From NCBI GenBank assembly GCA_029215795.1, contig JARDYH010000002.1, forward strand, positions 40,904,001-40,968,000: DNA of 64,000 nucleotides, in the 5' to 3' direction. Within the stretch, counting starts at the first letter, position 1. Each line of letters begins with the position of its first letter. A model generated the notes under the pieces. The model saw nothing but the letters and a program-made list of their open reading frames with translations, made no database searches and had not been told where the DNA came from. This stretch comes from Anniella stebbinsi (Eukaryota; Chordata; Lepidosauria; Squamata; Anniellidae). Below are positions 22,224-34,805 of the stretch, in pieces. The translations under genes and the position numbers were made by a program.

Positions 22224-23404
22224 GTGCACTCTCACCATGACTTTTGTGTGGATTTGCAGCATGGTACTGTCCTAGAAAGCTTAAAGTCTGGATTATTTTC
22301 CTAAGTGCATTTAATGCGCCCTAAACCTCCTTATAGTTTTACAGGAATTGGGGCCTTGAATGGATTGCAGCAGGTCCTGGCAGCTCCAAGCCTCAATATA
22401 AAACCCCAACCTTGTATCCCAGGCTCGAAAGCAGTTTTTAAAATCATACAACACCTGAATCTCTGCAGAGACAGGATTGTACTCCATCAATGCCCCCAAA
22501 GAGCCAGACTAAAGGGTAGTTCCATTTCTGCCTGGGAGAAAGGCGTTCTGGTTGAAGTACTCATCTGTCAGGACCTGACTGGAGGGAGAAAGAGAAGGGG
22601 AGGGGCGGAGTGAAGCCAAAGAGCTAATGAGCATAGGAGCAAAAGAGCAGCTGTTCAGGGCAAAAGGATCATAAGCTTGACCTGCTTCTGCCTCAAAGGT
22701 AAAAAAAACACAGAGGCAAACCAGGGTGGGGGGAGAAATTAGGCGTGATGGAGGTCTTAGAAGGGTGTGAGCCCTAAACCATCAACAGGGGCAAAGCATA
22801 TGGAAGCAGGCTTCTGAGGGTGTTTGCCTACCTGGATGAGGAATTACACAGGTAAATGACACTTGCATGCCTGCCAATCCTGTTGCCAGAGCTGTACACA
22901 TATAGCTGTTTCAGAAAATTGGCCATTTAGTCCCCCCTCCCCCACTTCACCTCCTTGCCAAGCAGCTGATCTACATAGTTGTCTGTTTTCTGATAGGTCT
23001 ATGCTGATCACGCTTCACACAATGATGTCACGATACTATGCAACCAATCAAATTTTTCCATGTGATGATCTCACTGAGGCCAATGAAGCCAGCTGAGACA
23101 GAGGAGTGTTTTCTAGACAATCACATTTTCCCCAACCTCATTGTGCTTTGGCCACGGGGGGGGGGGGGGGGGGAGCGATACCGCTGCTCAAACATAAGTG
23201 CTTCCCTGAAGGCAGATGTCTGTTTCTCTGGTTCTTTACAACAATTCTGCATTCATCACACTCTGAACAATGATCCCTACAATCCAAATGTATGAGCTGC
23301 TGGAGCTGGCACTAATTCCTGCCAATCAGTATGATAGACAGAAGCCAGTAAATTGTGTGTATTATTTGTTTGTTTGTTTACTTACTTACTCATATATCAG
23401 TCTT
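22224..23404. other. No recognised feature
   Basis: A GA-rich patch with a GGGGCGGAG word lies at 22580-22620, and a G18 run near 23156-23174. I see no supported exon. Confidence 0.4.
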
Positions 23405-23505
23405 CTCCAGCCTTGTGCTGTCCAGGTGTTTTGGATCATTGGCCATGCTGGCTGGGTCTGATGGGAGTTGAATTCTAAGTCTTCTAGAGAACACCAGGAT
23501 GGGGG
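23405..23505. repeat. Small hAT-type palindromic repeat remnant
   Basis: CTGTCCAGGTGTTTTGG, TTGGCCATGCTGGCTGGG and TGATGGGAGTTGAATTCTAA match the family described at 2840-2935. Confidence 0.6.
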
Positions 23506-24543
23506 AAAACTACTATATACCCTCTAACCACTATGACGTTGTCCTGGAGAAAAACTATCTCCTATTCCCCAGGACACTTGTGATAGACCCAGTTATTCAC
23601 AATGGAACTGAACTAGGCATGGTGGATGCCCCCACCGGAATGAGCTCCCACTGTGTAACCTGGAAGTATTGGAGAGAGTGAGATATGGGAGGTCTAGATT
23701 GCCCCTTCTGATGAAGAGTGACATTCCAAAAGATTTGATTCACTCGAGCATTTGCATGACTTCATATCTCTTCACTCTATAGGTGAATATTTATGTTTGG
23801 GAAAAGCCCATGGTTTAACTTTCTAGAATAATACCACTTTAGAATGCAGGCTAAAGTGGGGATCCCATGACTGAAAATTCACCCATAATACCAGTCTCAC
23901 TGGCTATGGAAAACTGGCATGTCAGGGGAAAGGGCATCCTCCTTAAGATGCTAATTTTCTATGAGCAGAGTGGCTTTTGCACACATTCTTTAGCACGGCA
24001 TTATTTTAAAGATCAGTCAGTCCAACTTGTGGGTCCTCATTTCCGTGCCCTACAAGGATATGCTGTTGTGCCCAGGAGGCTCATGGTTGCCTCTGTCCCC
24101 ACCCACAATTGACCCCGCTGCTAATCATCCTCACTCAACTGGCTGGCAACTGCCATCTTAGATTCCTCCTCCCCCCCAAATTCACTGCTTAACATAATGT
24201 TGGGTAATGCATTTTATGGAGCTCTAAGAAATGGTTGCCTGCTGAGAGTGGACACCTATGAATTGCCAAAAAAGAGGAAAAGCATTATAAACAAAAAGAG
24301 CCCACCGATTTCCATAATATTTGCATGTACTAATTTATATGTATACATGCATATTTAGATATGATGATGATGATGATGATGATTTAAATAGAAATAAGGT
24401 ACATCTTACCATAGTGGGGAACACTGTGACCAGCCAGCCTGTGTAAATGTTAATTCAGTGTTGGATGTGGGTGTACTCATGTAAAAAAATCATTAGGATC
24501 TGCTTTAATTGATCCAGCTTTTACCCAGCCTCCATGGAAAAGT

Positions 24544-24591
<48 letters not shown>

Positions 24592-24689
24592 TTTCTCTGT
24601 ATATGTGTGGGGGTAGGGTGGGAGGTGACAGTCATATGTACCTGCTTGGACTGGTTTCCAGTCATCTTTGGATGTTCTCTTCCAGGTGC
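23506..24689. other. Unassigned sequence with two microsatellites
   Basis: (GAT)n lies at 24361-24383 and (GA)n at 24547-24588. No repeats with boundaries and no exon are recognised otherwise. Confidence 0.5.
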
Positions 24690-24930
24690 CCCATCTAAGA
24701 GAAGGTGGGTGGCTACAAGAAAGAGGCCTTCTCAGTTGCAGAACCCCCACATCATTTTGTGGGGTTTCCACAAAGCCTTTTGTCACAGGTTTTTCCAAAT
24801 TTAGTTTTTAAAATTGTATGGCTGTCTTCATATATTTTATATTTGTTGTTTTGTGTTGTACTGTATTATTGTAGTTTTTGTAATCCACCAGAGGATGTCT
24901 GCTGTTAAAATGTAATTAATTACTGGAGGG
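24690..24930 (+). repeat. L2-type LINE 3' end
   Basis: The last coding words of the L2 ORF (AAGAAAGAGGCCTTCTCAGT corresponds to the RERAFSV motif region) are followed by a T-rich 3' UTR and TTTTTGTAATCCACCAGAGG. Confidence 0.65.
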
Positions 24931-25262
24931 TAGCAGGGAGAACAGAGCAACCAGGGTGGAGGGCGGGATGGTGGCAGTGAGGGTGTCCACGGCACTTCCA
25001 CAAAATTCCAAATGATCCCACAGGCCCTAAAATGCCGATACTAAAGGTATAATTTCACTTATCTTATTATGCAAAGGGAATTTGTTTACAAACCTAGAGT
25101 TATTTATTTGTTTACAAACCTAGAGTTATTTATCTCTGTCACTTTGATAGATGATGTAACAATAATTCTGACCACTTTAATTTTCCTGGCTATGTATTAA
25201 TAATCTTCCATACGATGAGCAGAATTAGACCTGTCTGATATAAAATAAAGGCTCTTTATGAC

Positions 25263-25429
25263 CCTGTTCAGACAACATGCTAAGCCATGGTGATTAAGTA
25301 TTTTGAGCTAACCATTATGGCTTAGTGTGTCGTGTGAACCATTCCTAACCATGGTAGATACATAACCATGGTTTAAACATGCAAAAGGGTTAGCAGCCTA
25401 CCTATGGCTTAACATGTTGTCTGAACAGG
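25263..25429. mobile_element. Short inverted-repeat DNA element (CCTGTTCAGACAACATG ends)
   Basis: Perfect 17-bp terminal inverted repeats CCTGTTCAGACAACATG enclose 133 bp that is itself largely palindromic around TAACCATGG. No clear target duplication is visible. Confidence 0.75.
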
Positions 25430-26459
25430 CCCTAAATGTGTTCACAGTAATCCTAATCATTAATGGCAAGAGATACAGTCAAATAAAAGCTCAGCTAGCT
25501 AAGTTTTCCAAAATCAGTCTGAGCTGTTTCCGGTTAGTGAGTCTCATCACTCCTTTCCCCAACGTACTTTGAGTGTCAACAAAATGCTCTTCCATTAAAC
25601 AATGCTAGTCTAAGCAAACTGTACTTCAAAAATACCCACTTTTAACATTTTCCCTCCGTTTTGTATATTTAGAGGAAATGCTACAGACCTAAGGGCTCTG
25701 CTCTTGTTTTCATCTACGTAATTATTCTGGCTGATGTCCTGTTTTAGCTACTGATGATAACTGCTTCAAAGTCTGGCACTAATTAATTTACTATTCCATT
25801 TGCATACCTGTGTTTATATTGTTGGAATGCAACAGAATTTCATCAGAATATCCACTGAGGACCAAAAATATATATTATTTGAGTGGTTATATTTTTCTGG
25901 CAGACACTAGCATTCCTGACCATCCTCAGATACATTTTCATAACCCTTGTCACATGGTAAAACTGTTTCAGGGCTGTACCACTCCATACTGCAGGTTAGA
26001 CACAGCATGCCTGAATGATCCCTCCATCTTATATGGATAATCCAAAGTTGGGAGTTAATTAGTCATCCCTTTTTGACAGACTTCCTGTTGACCGAGTCCC
26101 ATGAAACACATTTCATTGGAAAGCTCTTGAAATGCAGATCTCAGGAATAACAATGATTTTCACTATAATTCAAAGTTGGGAGTTTATTTATGTCCATAAA
26201 CCTTAAAAAAAAAGAATTAGGCTATCTTCTATAACAATGTACTATAAAGTTTTATTTTTACTATCAAAAATGTCAAGTATAATTAAAAAACTTAATTAAT
26301 TGATAATTGGAGCAAAATGAAATATGAACACAAAAAGGTATCTGTAAACTTTTATAAACACAGGTGCAGGCCAAAGTACCATGATATGCTAGTAATATTA
26401 CAGCGTGTAAACAAACCATGAAGGGAATAAGAGACACCTACAGTTAAAAGTGACCCAGT
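25430..26459. other. No recognised feature
   Basis: AT-rich, apparently low-copy sequence between two repeats. No exon is supported. Confidence 0.4.
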
Positions 26460-27345
26460 CAAAGTTTAGTTTGATATCGGCAACTTTGTCAAGGTTTTCG
26501 AACACTGCAGTGCCTTGCTTTTCAATGGTGAATCATCGTGTCTTCACTGCCATGGTGGAAAGGTTTCACTTCCACTGCTCACAGTTCCAGACGTCATCCG
26601 CAACGTTGTCACCAACAGCTCCGCTCTTGGCAAGCAATTCCTGAGGGACAATCGCAAGTACAACATTGCCCTAGCCTTTGCTTCTTTCTTCATACTACTC
26701 AAGACAGCGCAGCTGTAAGGTTTCGGTCCATTTGTGTTCAAGGTGCAAGGCTCAGTTTGCCATATGATGGGCACCTTACAATCAGATGAGACTCCATGTT
26801 ACGGCCAGCTGTACATTCTTGACACCAACCAGAGAAGCAGAGAACAGCACATTGGATTGCATCGTGCTGGAGTCACTCACTAACCTGCTACTTAAAGTTA
26901 ACCCATAAGCCAATGAGTACCAGCATGTAAGTGAAATCCTTGAGTATGAGACTGCTGGTGCACTTGCTGCTGGACATGCACCAATGGACATATCACTGTG
27001 CTTCTGTCATGACCGCCATGTTTGTTACCTGTGATGGCTTCCCTCCGGCTGATTGTTGTCTGATAGTATACCCTAAAGGTGGACAGTGCCACAAGTTCTC
27101 CAACTTGGAGAATCATGGCAACCCTTTGGCTTACCCATTGCTGCACTCTCACAGTGAAGCTGGATGGGGTCCTGGCATGGCGCATGTATCTCCCTACACC
27201 TGTCTTCCGCTACAGACAATTCTACGTTGCCAGGAGTTGTGTGCGCTCATTGGCAAACCTCAAGATCCAAGCTGTCGATGCACCAGAACAAGGATGTTGC
27301 AGTGGCCACCCTGGAATTTACACCAAGAACATTGTTTTTAAGAAC
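26460..27345 (+). pseudogene. Helitron helicase-like N-terminal domain remnant
   Basis: Reading across several frames gives the order of words typical of the Helitron_like_N domain of RepHel proteins. They are CLHCHGGKVSLPLL, then RDNRKYNIALAFAS (about 26515-26700), then GPFVFKVQGSVCHMMGTL and GQLYILDTNQR (about 26725-26840), then YPKGGQCHKFSNLE with NPLAYPLL and GWGPGM (about 27068-27185). At least three frameshifts and several stops separate them. The Rep nuclease and helicase parts are not seen. It is a decayed fragment of a rolling-circle transposon with no sign of function. Confidence 0.8.
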
Positions 27346-28029
27346 GTTTTGTAAAGATAACAATTCAAATGTTTCAATAAATGCTGTTAGTTAAGTTAAA
27401 CCTTTGGTTAAATTTGATTCTTCTCCCTGAACTGTGTTTGTGGGTAACCAACTTGTTAAAAATGCATTTTAAAAGACACTTTCATTCCCATAGCAGCTAG
27501 ATGTCAGGAAGAAGCATTATTACCCAGTCTATTCCCTCATATATCTAAGTGGCTGGTTTTTTTTTTTCATGGGAGGTCATTGAAATATCCATTTTCCTTG
27601 AGTGGTACAATCTAAGAATAGTTTTACTTCATGATGAGCTATTTGTAGACAAAACCATAATCCATCATTGGCCTTCCGTATGTTTTCTATTCAGTCCATC
27701 CAGTACATTTAACTCAAATTAAACACAGGCCAAATCATACCCCTGACCCACCCCATATTTTCATAGGACCATTCATTCCCTGTGAAAGGGGGTGGGGGGT
27801 TTCTGCTTCTCATTCCCTTGGACATTTGGATTATGAAGGGCCTAAATGTTACTACAAGTGACAACAATGCTTTAAGTGACTATATATATATATATATATA
27901 TATATAAGCTCACCTTAGGGAGGTACGAGAATTCGTTCCAGTTTATTTTTCACCAGAATTTACCCACTTTGCAAGACAGAAATCCTCCTTATTAGTCAAA
28001 AGGCAGATCAGGGAATAGGGATTCAACCT
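27346..28029. other. Unassigned sequence with an (AT)n microsatellite
   Basis: (TA)n lies at about 27881-27906. Nothing else is recognised. Confidence 0.5.
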
Positions 28030-28977
28030 GTGCTGGGTGGGGGTTACATTCCTCCTGAAGACTCAGACTTGCAGTTGGGTGTACTTTTGGACTTGATCTT
28101 GAACCAGAGGTGGATCTACACTGCTACTTTAAAGAGCTTTAAAGCAGTTTATAACAGTAGTGACAACTGTTTTTTGAGTGTGTCCTGGGCTCCAACAGTT
28201 GTCAGTACTGTTATAAACTGCTTTAAAGCACTTTAAAGCAGCAGTGTAGATCCTGCCCAGGTTTCAGTGGTTGCCAGGAATGTGTTTGCACAGCTGAGGC
28301 TACTGCACCCATTCCTAGCCACGAGCTGGCAACAGACACACATACTTCAGTTTTATCCTGTTTGGACTACTGTAATGTGCTCTATGTGGGGCTGCCTTTA
28401 AAAATGTGCAGAAGCTTCAGCTGGTCGAGAATTCTGCAGCCAGATTGTTAACTGGAGCTGGTTATACGGAGCACGTGACTCCCTTGTTACAACAATTTCA
28501 CTGGCTGTCGTTTTGTTTCCAGGCAGAATTCAAAGTGCTGGTTATGACCTATAAAGCCCTAAATGTCTTGGGATCAGGCTATTTGAAAGACTCCCTTCTC
28601 CCACATGAGCCTGCCCAAGTCCTAAGATCTTCAGGAGAGGCCTTCTTTTGAGACGGCCGTTTTCAAAGGTATGTTTGGTGGTGACACAAAAGAGGGCCTT
28701 TTTGGTGCCTGCTCCCTTGCTGTGGAACTTCCTGCTGAGGGAGGCTAGGCTCGCTCCATCTCTGTTGTCCTTCCACCAGCTGGCAAAGGACTTTTTATGC
28801 AAATGGGTCTGCTGGATTGGATGCAATTTTTACTCTGTTATTGTTATGTTTTGAATTGTGTTTTAATGTATTTGTGTATTCCTTTTATGAAGTTTTACTT
28901 GTGATTGTAAGCTGCCCTGAGTGCCATTTTTCTAGGCAGAAAGGTGGGATACAAATCAAATCAAATAAATAAATAAA
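28030..28977 (+). pseudogene. L2 LINE 3' part (ORF2 end, 3' UTR, tail)
   Basis: Translated words DSDLQLGVLLDL (before the nested element) and KLQLVENSAARLLTGAG, FKVLVMTYKALN with an RLAPSL-type segment are the L2 ORF2 C-terminus. A 3' UTR follows, ending AGGCAGAAAGGTGGGATACA and an (AAAT)n tail at 28977. It is broken by frameshifts and is a different L2 subfamily from 14027-15338, judging by the tail. A GATCTACAC-family element is inserted at 28105-28258. Confidence 0.85.
28105..28258. mobile_element. GATCTACAC-family short element inserted in the L2 copy
   Basis: The ends GTGGATCTACACTGCTACTT and, inverted, GGCAGGATCTACACTGCTGC enclose a near-palindrome of about 150 bp. The L2 coding sequence resumes directly after it, so the insertion is younger than the L2 copy. 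Confidence 0.8.
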
Positions 28978-29488
28978 AAACCAGAAAGATTAAGTGTATA
29001 ACACTGACTTGAAAAAAATGACATTAGATTTCCTATCACTTTAAAAATTAAGGACTTCATTTTTATATAGTGCCCTAAGTACAATGAGCTTGGATGTATC
29101 TTGATAACAAGACTTTGAAAAGAGTCTCTTTGAAAAAAGCATTCTTTGAAAACAGTTATATGAGTCAGATATTTTACTGCTGTGTGACGGGAAATGGAAA
29201 AAATATTGTAAATCAGCTGTCATGTTCAGTGAGCAAATATTAATTTCTATGTCCAAATTCTTCTGTTTTTTTCTTTTTTCTTTTCTTATATGGAATTCAC
29301 TCCTAACTTCCCTCTAAATGTATACGTCTATCCTACATAGCATATAATTAAATCAATAATATCAGGCAGAAGAAAACATACAGGACATAAAAGGTGATTC
29401 AAGGGTGATCCTATCCTTTGTCAGTCATTGCAACTTTCCCACAATCAGAAGCATTAGAGCATTTCATATGGGAGGGGCTGTGGTTCAG
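28978..29488. other. No recognised feature
   Basis: AT-rich unassigned sequence. A duplicated GAGGGGCTGTGG word immediately precedes the SINE (29471-29494). Confidence 0.4.
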
Positions 29489-29692
29489 GGGAGGGGCTGT
29501 GGCTCAGTGTGGTAGAGTGCCTTCTTTGCATGCAGAAGATCCCTGGTTCGATCCCCAGCTTCTCCAGGTAGGGCTAGGAAGGAATCCTGCCTGAAACCCT
29601 GGAAAGCCATTACTGCCAGTCAATGTCAATAATACTGGCCTAGATGGACCAATGGCCTGACTCTTTATAAGGCAGCTTCCTATGTTCCAGTT
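29489..29692 (+). repeat. tRNA-derived SINE, nearly full length
   Basis: The tRNA-like head has an A box (TGGCTCAGTGTGG) and a B box (GGTTCGATCCC). The body contains CCTGCCTGAAACCCTGGA, and the 3' end is AGATGGACCAATGGCCTGAC, then AAGGCAGCTTCCTATGTTCC. It is a polymerase III retroposon, not a tRNA gene. Other copies are 33366-33548, 50643-51895 (split), 54600-54765 (inverted), 47385-47465 and 56185-56285 (remnants). Confidence 0.9.
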
Positions 29693-29824
29693 CCAAACTG
29701 AAGAAGCAGCTGGGTTGGATTTGCAATGTTAATCCATTCACTCAAACCACTCCCGTTGTAGCTGCTCACCAAAACCATTGGTAACAACTGGCTCATTCCA
29801 GGTTATCTAAAATAGCCCACTCCA

Positions 29825-29905
29825 ACCTGGTTCTGGGTGGGGATGATGGGACTTGTAATCCAGCACATTCAGAGGACACAGGTTTGGGAAAGGCTGGCTG
29901 AAAGT
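29825..29905. repeat. Small hAT-type palindromic repeat remnant
   Basis: CTCCAACCTGGTTCTGG, GATGGGACTTGTAATCCAGC and GGTTTGGGAAAGGCTGG match the CAACCTGG...ACTTGTA(A/G)TCC family. Confidence 0.5.
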
Positions 29906-29959
29906 GTAATGGATCCAGCTTTGTGGACATCATTACAATGAGCAGCCATATATGCTGAA

Positions 29960-31205
29960 GGAAGTCTTTTGTTTATATGGGCTTTCAAAGGGCTTTTGAC
30001 AAAGTCCCTCCCCAAAGAGGAGATGTCCTCTTATGAGTTAGTAATTTGTTAAAGACAGAATGCAGAGAGTTCTCGCAATGGAAAGATGCAAACAATGGAG
30101 TCCTCCACGGATTTGTATCAGCACGACCAGTGCTTTTTAACTTGTTCATAAATGACCTGGAGTTAAGTGGCCACATTTGTTGACTACATCATATAATTTA
30201 AGGTGGTTAAGACAAAAACAGAGAACCAAAAGGTTCTCTCTAACTTGAGGTATAGGCATTACAATGGAAAATGTTCTTCAATGTAAGCAAATAAAGTAAT
30301 CCACATTGGTGCAAAGATTCCTAACTTTACATATATGCTGATGGGATTTGAACTGATGATGACTGACCTTAGGTTGGTGGCAGGTAGCCTAATGAAAATG
30401 TCAACCCATTGTAAAAAGGCAGGCTGTGAGAAGAAGAAGAGGAAGCAGAAGCAGAAGCAGAAGCAGCAGAAGCAGATTCCATGTTGGGGATTATTAGAAA
30501 AGGAATCAAAAATAAAACTGCCAGTATTATAATTCCTTTAGACAAATCTATGGTGTGATCAAACTTGGAATACCATGCACTGTTCTGGTCACCTCAGAAA
30601 CAGTATTGTAGAGCTGGAAATGATGCAGAAAGGAGCAATCAAAAAAGCGCTGGAGCAACTCCCCTCTGAAGAAAGGTTACATCATTTGGTGAGCTTTTGC
30701 TTAGAAAAAAGGTCAAGGAAGGGAGATATGATAGAGGTGTGTAAAATTATACATGATGTGGAGAAAGTGGATAGGGAGAGGTGTTGCATCCACTCTTGTA
30801 ATTCCAGAAGCTGGGCTCATCCAAAGAAGCGTAATTAGTTTGGTATTCACACCAGACAAACAGAAGAACTTCTTCACATAGAGCTTAGTTAAACTATGGA
30901 ATTTGCTACCGCAGCATGTAGTGATGGCCACCAACTTGGATGGCTTTAAAAGGAGAGTAAACAAATGTATACATGATAAGGTTTTCAATAACTATGAACC
31001 ATCACACCCATCTATTACCTCCATATCAGAGGCAGTATGACACTTAATACCAGTTGCTGGGGAACACAAGTTGGAGGGTGTTGTCCCCCCCCCCCATTTC
31101 CTGCTTGTGGGCTTCCCATAGGCATCTGGTTGGCCACTGTCCATCAGAATGCTGGAGTGGATAGCCTTTGCTCTGATCTAGCATAGGTCTTCTTACGTTT
31201 TTACA
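29960..31205 (+). pseudogene. CR1 LINE, reverse transcriptase C-terminal half to 3' end
   Basis: Consecutive broken frames give FQRAFDKVPPQRG, VLHGFVSARPVLFN with FINDLEL, then MKMSTHCKKAG, a GIIRKGIKNKTASIIIPL segment, LEQLPSEERL, FCLEKRSRKGDMIEV and VEKVDRERCC. This is the order expected for CR1 ORF2 after the polymerase core. The 3' part carries GGCATCTGGTTGGCCACTGT and ends near CTTCTTACGTTTTTA. An AGAAGC-type microsatellite has expanded at 30426-30476. Many stops are present. Confidence 0.88.
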
Positions 31206-31282
31206 TTAGGCCTCACAAACAGTTCCCAGCTATGCTGCAGCACCAAAGACATATTAGTTTGAAAGAAGAATATCTGCAGCAG

Positions 31283-31425
31283 GGGTGGACAATGTGTGGC
31301 CCTCCAATGTGTTTTGGCCTAGAACTCCCATTAGCCCTAGCTAGCATAGCCAGTGGTGAGTGATTGTGGGAATTGTAGGCCAAAACATCTGGAGGGCCAC
31401 AAGTTGCCCATCGTTGACCTACAGT
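31283..31425. mobile_element. Small hAT-type palindromic element
   Basis: CAGGGGTGGACAATGTGTGG at the left and GGCCACAAGTTGCCCATCG at the right are inverted ends. The inner arms GTTTTGGCCTAGAACTCCCA and AATTGTAGGCCAAAACATC pair. No clean duplication survives. Confidence 0.7.
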
Positions 31426-32823
31426 AACCATCCCCTAAACCTGGGATGGGGATCTGCCCCTCTCCCTAATAAAAGCATAATGCATGATCAGCATTATTGA
31501 AATAATAATAATAATAATATTTGTGTGGCTATTGTGCATTCTTTTGGGATACTACAAATAGCAGGAAGCATGTCCCTGCCCTGCTCTCCAGTGCCTGCAG
31601 CTCTTTTGAAAATGCCCCCTCCCCCAAAGAATGAGTGCATAGTCACATATATAACTTATTTCTGAGTAAACATGTTTCTGATTGCAATTTGGATTTTTAT
31701 GTTCAACTCATACACACACGCTGTCATTTTCCTTCTTTATATATGTTTATATTTCAATGGACATTGAGGCAATGTGTTTTATTTCTGTACACCAAGGTTT
31801 TCTCCCCTCCATCTTTATAATACCCTGTATATTTTCACTATCAGTATTCTTCTGGGTAAGATGGCTAAATGTTTCTAGATATGGGCATCTTACGCCTAAA
31901 ACAAGACTCTACTTTTGGAACAACGTGTTTGATTTGATGGCATTCCTCCCAGGGAGTTATAATTTACACCCTATGAAATTCATCATGAAGATATAATACT
32001 TGAGGAATTTCTTTTGGTTTGCTGATATTTATTTTTCCAAACATTTTGTTTGAGAGAAAAAACGAGATGGCTATCTGCCGTTTCCTTATTTTTTTGCAGG
32101 AAAGCTAAGGGTTGTTGACTTCCTCTCCCCTCCCTTCCTTCCTTCTTTCTGAAGGTACAGAACTCATCTGAGAAAGAAAAAAAAGAGAACAAAGTGATTG
32201 TTCCTGTTCTCTTTCTTAAGTCATTTGGAACACTGTCCCTCCACGTCTTCTAAACTCATTTGTGCCGTTCTTACACAAGGAGTAAAAGAAGCTGCCAGTT
32301 AGGGAGCAGGTACAAACCTTTGGGTCACCCATCATTGCAGCGTCAGCAAACTGGTAAGTTAACCTTCTGAAGATACTTAATGTAAAATGTGAAACTTTAA
32401 TAAATGAAACTCAAGAAATCAAATACATGTGTTTTGGGTCAAAGGACAATTTGATTTGAGCTGGGCAGTATTTTCCACGGTTAGCTACACTCTGCTTTTC
32501 TAAACATTTCTAGACGGGTAGCTGCGTTTGTCTGTTGGAACAAATTGAATACAGAGTCTTATGACCCCAAAGTAAGCAAGCTGAGATTTAAGAAAAAAAA
32601 GATAACAGTATCTGCAAAACTGAAAGTAAATATTCTTGGTGTATCTTTAAGATTGCCAAATTCTCATAAAAACAACGAGCATCCTCATTGCATCTGATTG
32701 TAACAGATTGCTTGACATATGGCACCAAAGTGTCCTTTATTTCTGCACATTCTCAGGGGCTGACTTGTCATATTTGAGATATGGAAGAATTTTAATCACT
32801 GGTCAAGATGGCTAGTAGACAGT
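31426..32823. other. Unassigned, mostly AT-rich sequence
   Basis: (AAT)n lies at 31501-31518. Otherwise no repeat boundary is recognised. A GTAAGT follows CTG at 32351-32359 but nothing else supports an exon there. Confidence 0.4.
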
Positions 32824-33049
32824 GGCTGAATTCGGACAACACAACAGTCAATGGTGGGGTAATAATCAATTCTACAGTTGTTCATCTAGGGGGTACTCCC
32901 CACACAACATGGTAATAAATAAACAACTGTGGTGTGGATTAGGATTAGCGCTGAGCTGACTATGGCAGCATTCGGACAACACGATAGTCAATACAACTGA
33001 CGATTCCCCCCCCCCCCCCAGTTGCTTATTGTGTTGTCCGAATTCAGCC
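32824..33049. mobile_element. GGCTGAATTCGG-family inverted-repeat element, copy 2 (inverted relative to copy 1)
   Basis: The termini are GGCTGAATTCGGACAACAC and its inverse at the right end. The interior repeats TGGTGGGGTAATAATCAA, CACACAACATGGTAATAAAT and a poly-C tract, matching 9961-10186 on the other strand. Confidence 0.85.
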
Positions 33050-33365
33050 AATATCTGTCTGTCTTGGTAGTTTGGAGTGGGCAGGGGAGGTCTTGCCTTC
33101 CCCAGTACACTGTGGCTTGGTTTACCTGCTCATGACATCTGAAACTATTTCATCTCGAGATGCATCTGCTCTCTGCTTGTGGCACTTTGCGGCTCAGGAA
33201 GCTGATCTGTATGGAGGACTGAATGATCTTTTGATCCCTTCTACCTCTATGATAGAGGACAAAAACCGAGGCTACATTATATGAGCAGTGTATTTTACAT
33301 GTACCTTGAAAATCCTCATTCCTGAGAGAGCACCACACCAAAGAACCGACCAATCTGCCTCAAAT

Positions 33366-33548
33366 GGAGGGGCTGTGTGGCTCAGTGGTAGAGTACCTGC
33401 TCTGCATGCAGACGGTCCCCGGTTCAATCTCCAGGTAAGGCTAGGAAAGAATCCCGCCTGAAAACCTGCAGAACTGTTGCCAGTGTTAACATTACTGGGC
33501 TGAATGGACCAGTAGTCAGAGTCTGTATTAGGCAGCTTCCTATGTTCC
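33366..33548 (+). repeat. tRNA-derived SINE
   Basis: An A box-like TGGCTCAGTGGTAG, a B box-like GGTTCAATCTC, and the ending GGCAGCTTCCTATGTTCC. It is a slightly shortened body copy of the family at 29489-29692. Confidence 0.88.
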
Positions 33549-34669
33549 TATAAGCATGGAAGGATTTTTGGCGCTCTTGTATGTACAAACACAATTGCAC
33601 GTGGTTGCATTTGTCTTCAAGAATATGCAATCTCAACTAGTGGCAATTTCTCTGTTAAGTAAGTTCTCGTTTTGGTGTTTAAAGATTTCAGGTGGCAAGG
33701 TTCTGTCTGCTCAATTATTAATCTTCCGATTTTTAGTGATTAAGTCCATGGTAATAAATCAAGAAACCTTAAATCAAACCTCGTTTCCACTCCAAGGTGC
33801 AGTAAAAATGTAAATATGTAATTTATTTCTTTTAAAAAGATGACTTAATAGGAAAAGAAAGGCTACATTCATAGATGGCGCGTGAAATACGTGCGTGAAG
33901 TGTCCATAGTGCAAAGAAGGCCCAGGTTTCACACCGCTAAGGGGCCTGGGAAAGGTAGACTGGGTGTCTGACAGTGCATTCCTATGCTCACCAGGAAGAA
34001 AGTACCACCAGGTTCATTGAGGCTTACTCCCTAATAAGTTTGTTAAGGATTGCAGCTTCAATATTGTAGGCATTGAACCTTGTTCTCATTAAGGCTATAA
34101 TCCTATGCACACCTCCTAGGGAACATAGTGGGACACCTCCGAGTCAACATGCATAGGATTACACCAACAATCCTGGGATTTCTATGTCCTATGAACACTT
34201 CATGTATATATGTTCTACTAAAGATTTGCCCTAGAGATCTGGTACTGATTCCTTTTGTGAAATCTCCCCCCCCCCTTTTTTTTCTTACTGGAAGGATGTG
34301 GTGTTGTTCAAACCTAAGCAGACATTATGATGTTGTATAACATAATACCAATTAGATAATACCAGCATTAAATGATACCAATGTGCTAAAGGGAGATTCA
34401 TCCAACTACACCAGTTGCATATGAAACTAAACAGCCCTTAAGGCTTTATCATTTTACAATCCTTTGCACGTCTACTCAGAAGTAACTCCTAACCTTATTC
34501 CCAGTTGGCTGAGAGTAAGCCCCATTGTATTTGGTGGGACGTTTGTGTAGACATGCGCAGGATTGCACTGACAGATTCCTAATTAAGACTTTCTCATTTT
34601 GCTTATGCCTCTTTTGCTTCCAACGTTACTGAGGCTGTTGGGCAATTTAATCAAGTGCCTCTCTGCTCT
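33549..34669. other. Unassigned sequence with short interspersed repeat segments
   Basis: Segments at about 34090-34160 and 34440-34570 match the short family with ATGCACACC, TACTCAGAAGTAA, CCCCATTG and AGGATTGCA words, also seen at 41930-42010 and 62555-62860. Nothing else is identified. Confidence 0.45.
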
Positions 34670-34805
34670 TTGAAAATTGCATATTTATTAGGGTGATTTT
34701 ATTTCTGTTTTAATATTCTCTCTTATTTTAGCATGACTGTTTTATTGACCTTGTAAACTGCCTTGAGGCATTTTAGGAATATTAGATTTTTTAAAAAGTT
34801 AGTCA
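34670..34805 (+). repeat. LINE 3'-end remnant
   Basis: A T-rich UTR and TGTAAACTGCCTTGAGGCAT resemble an L2-type 3' end. Confidence 0.5.

Noticed and set aside
29489..29692. tRNA gene
   Set aside because: A and B boxes are present, but the sequence lacks a foldable tRNA and continues into a SINE body that recurs elsewhere in the window.
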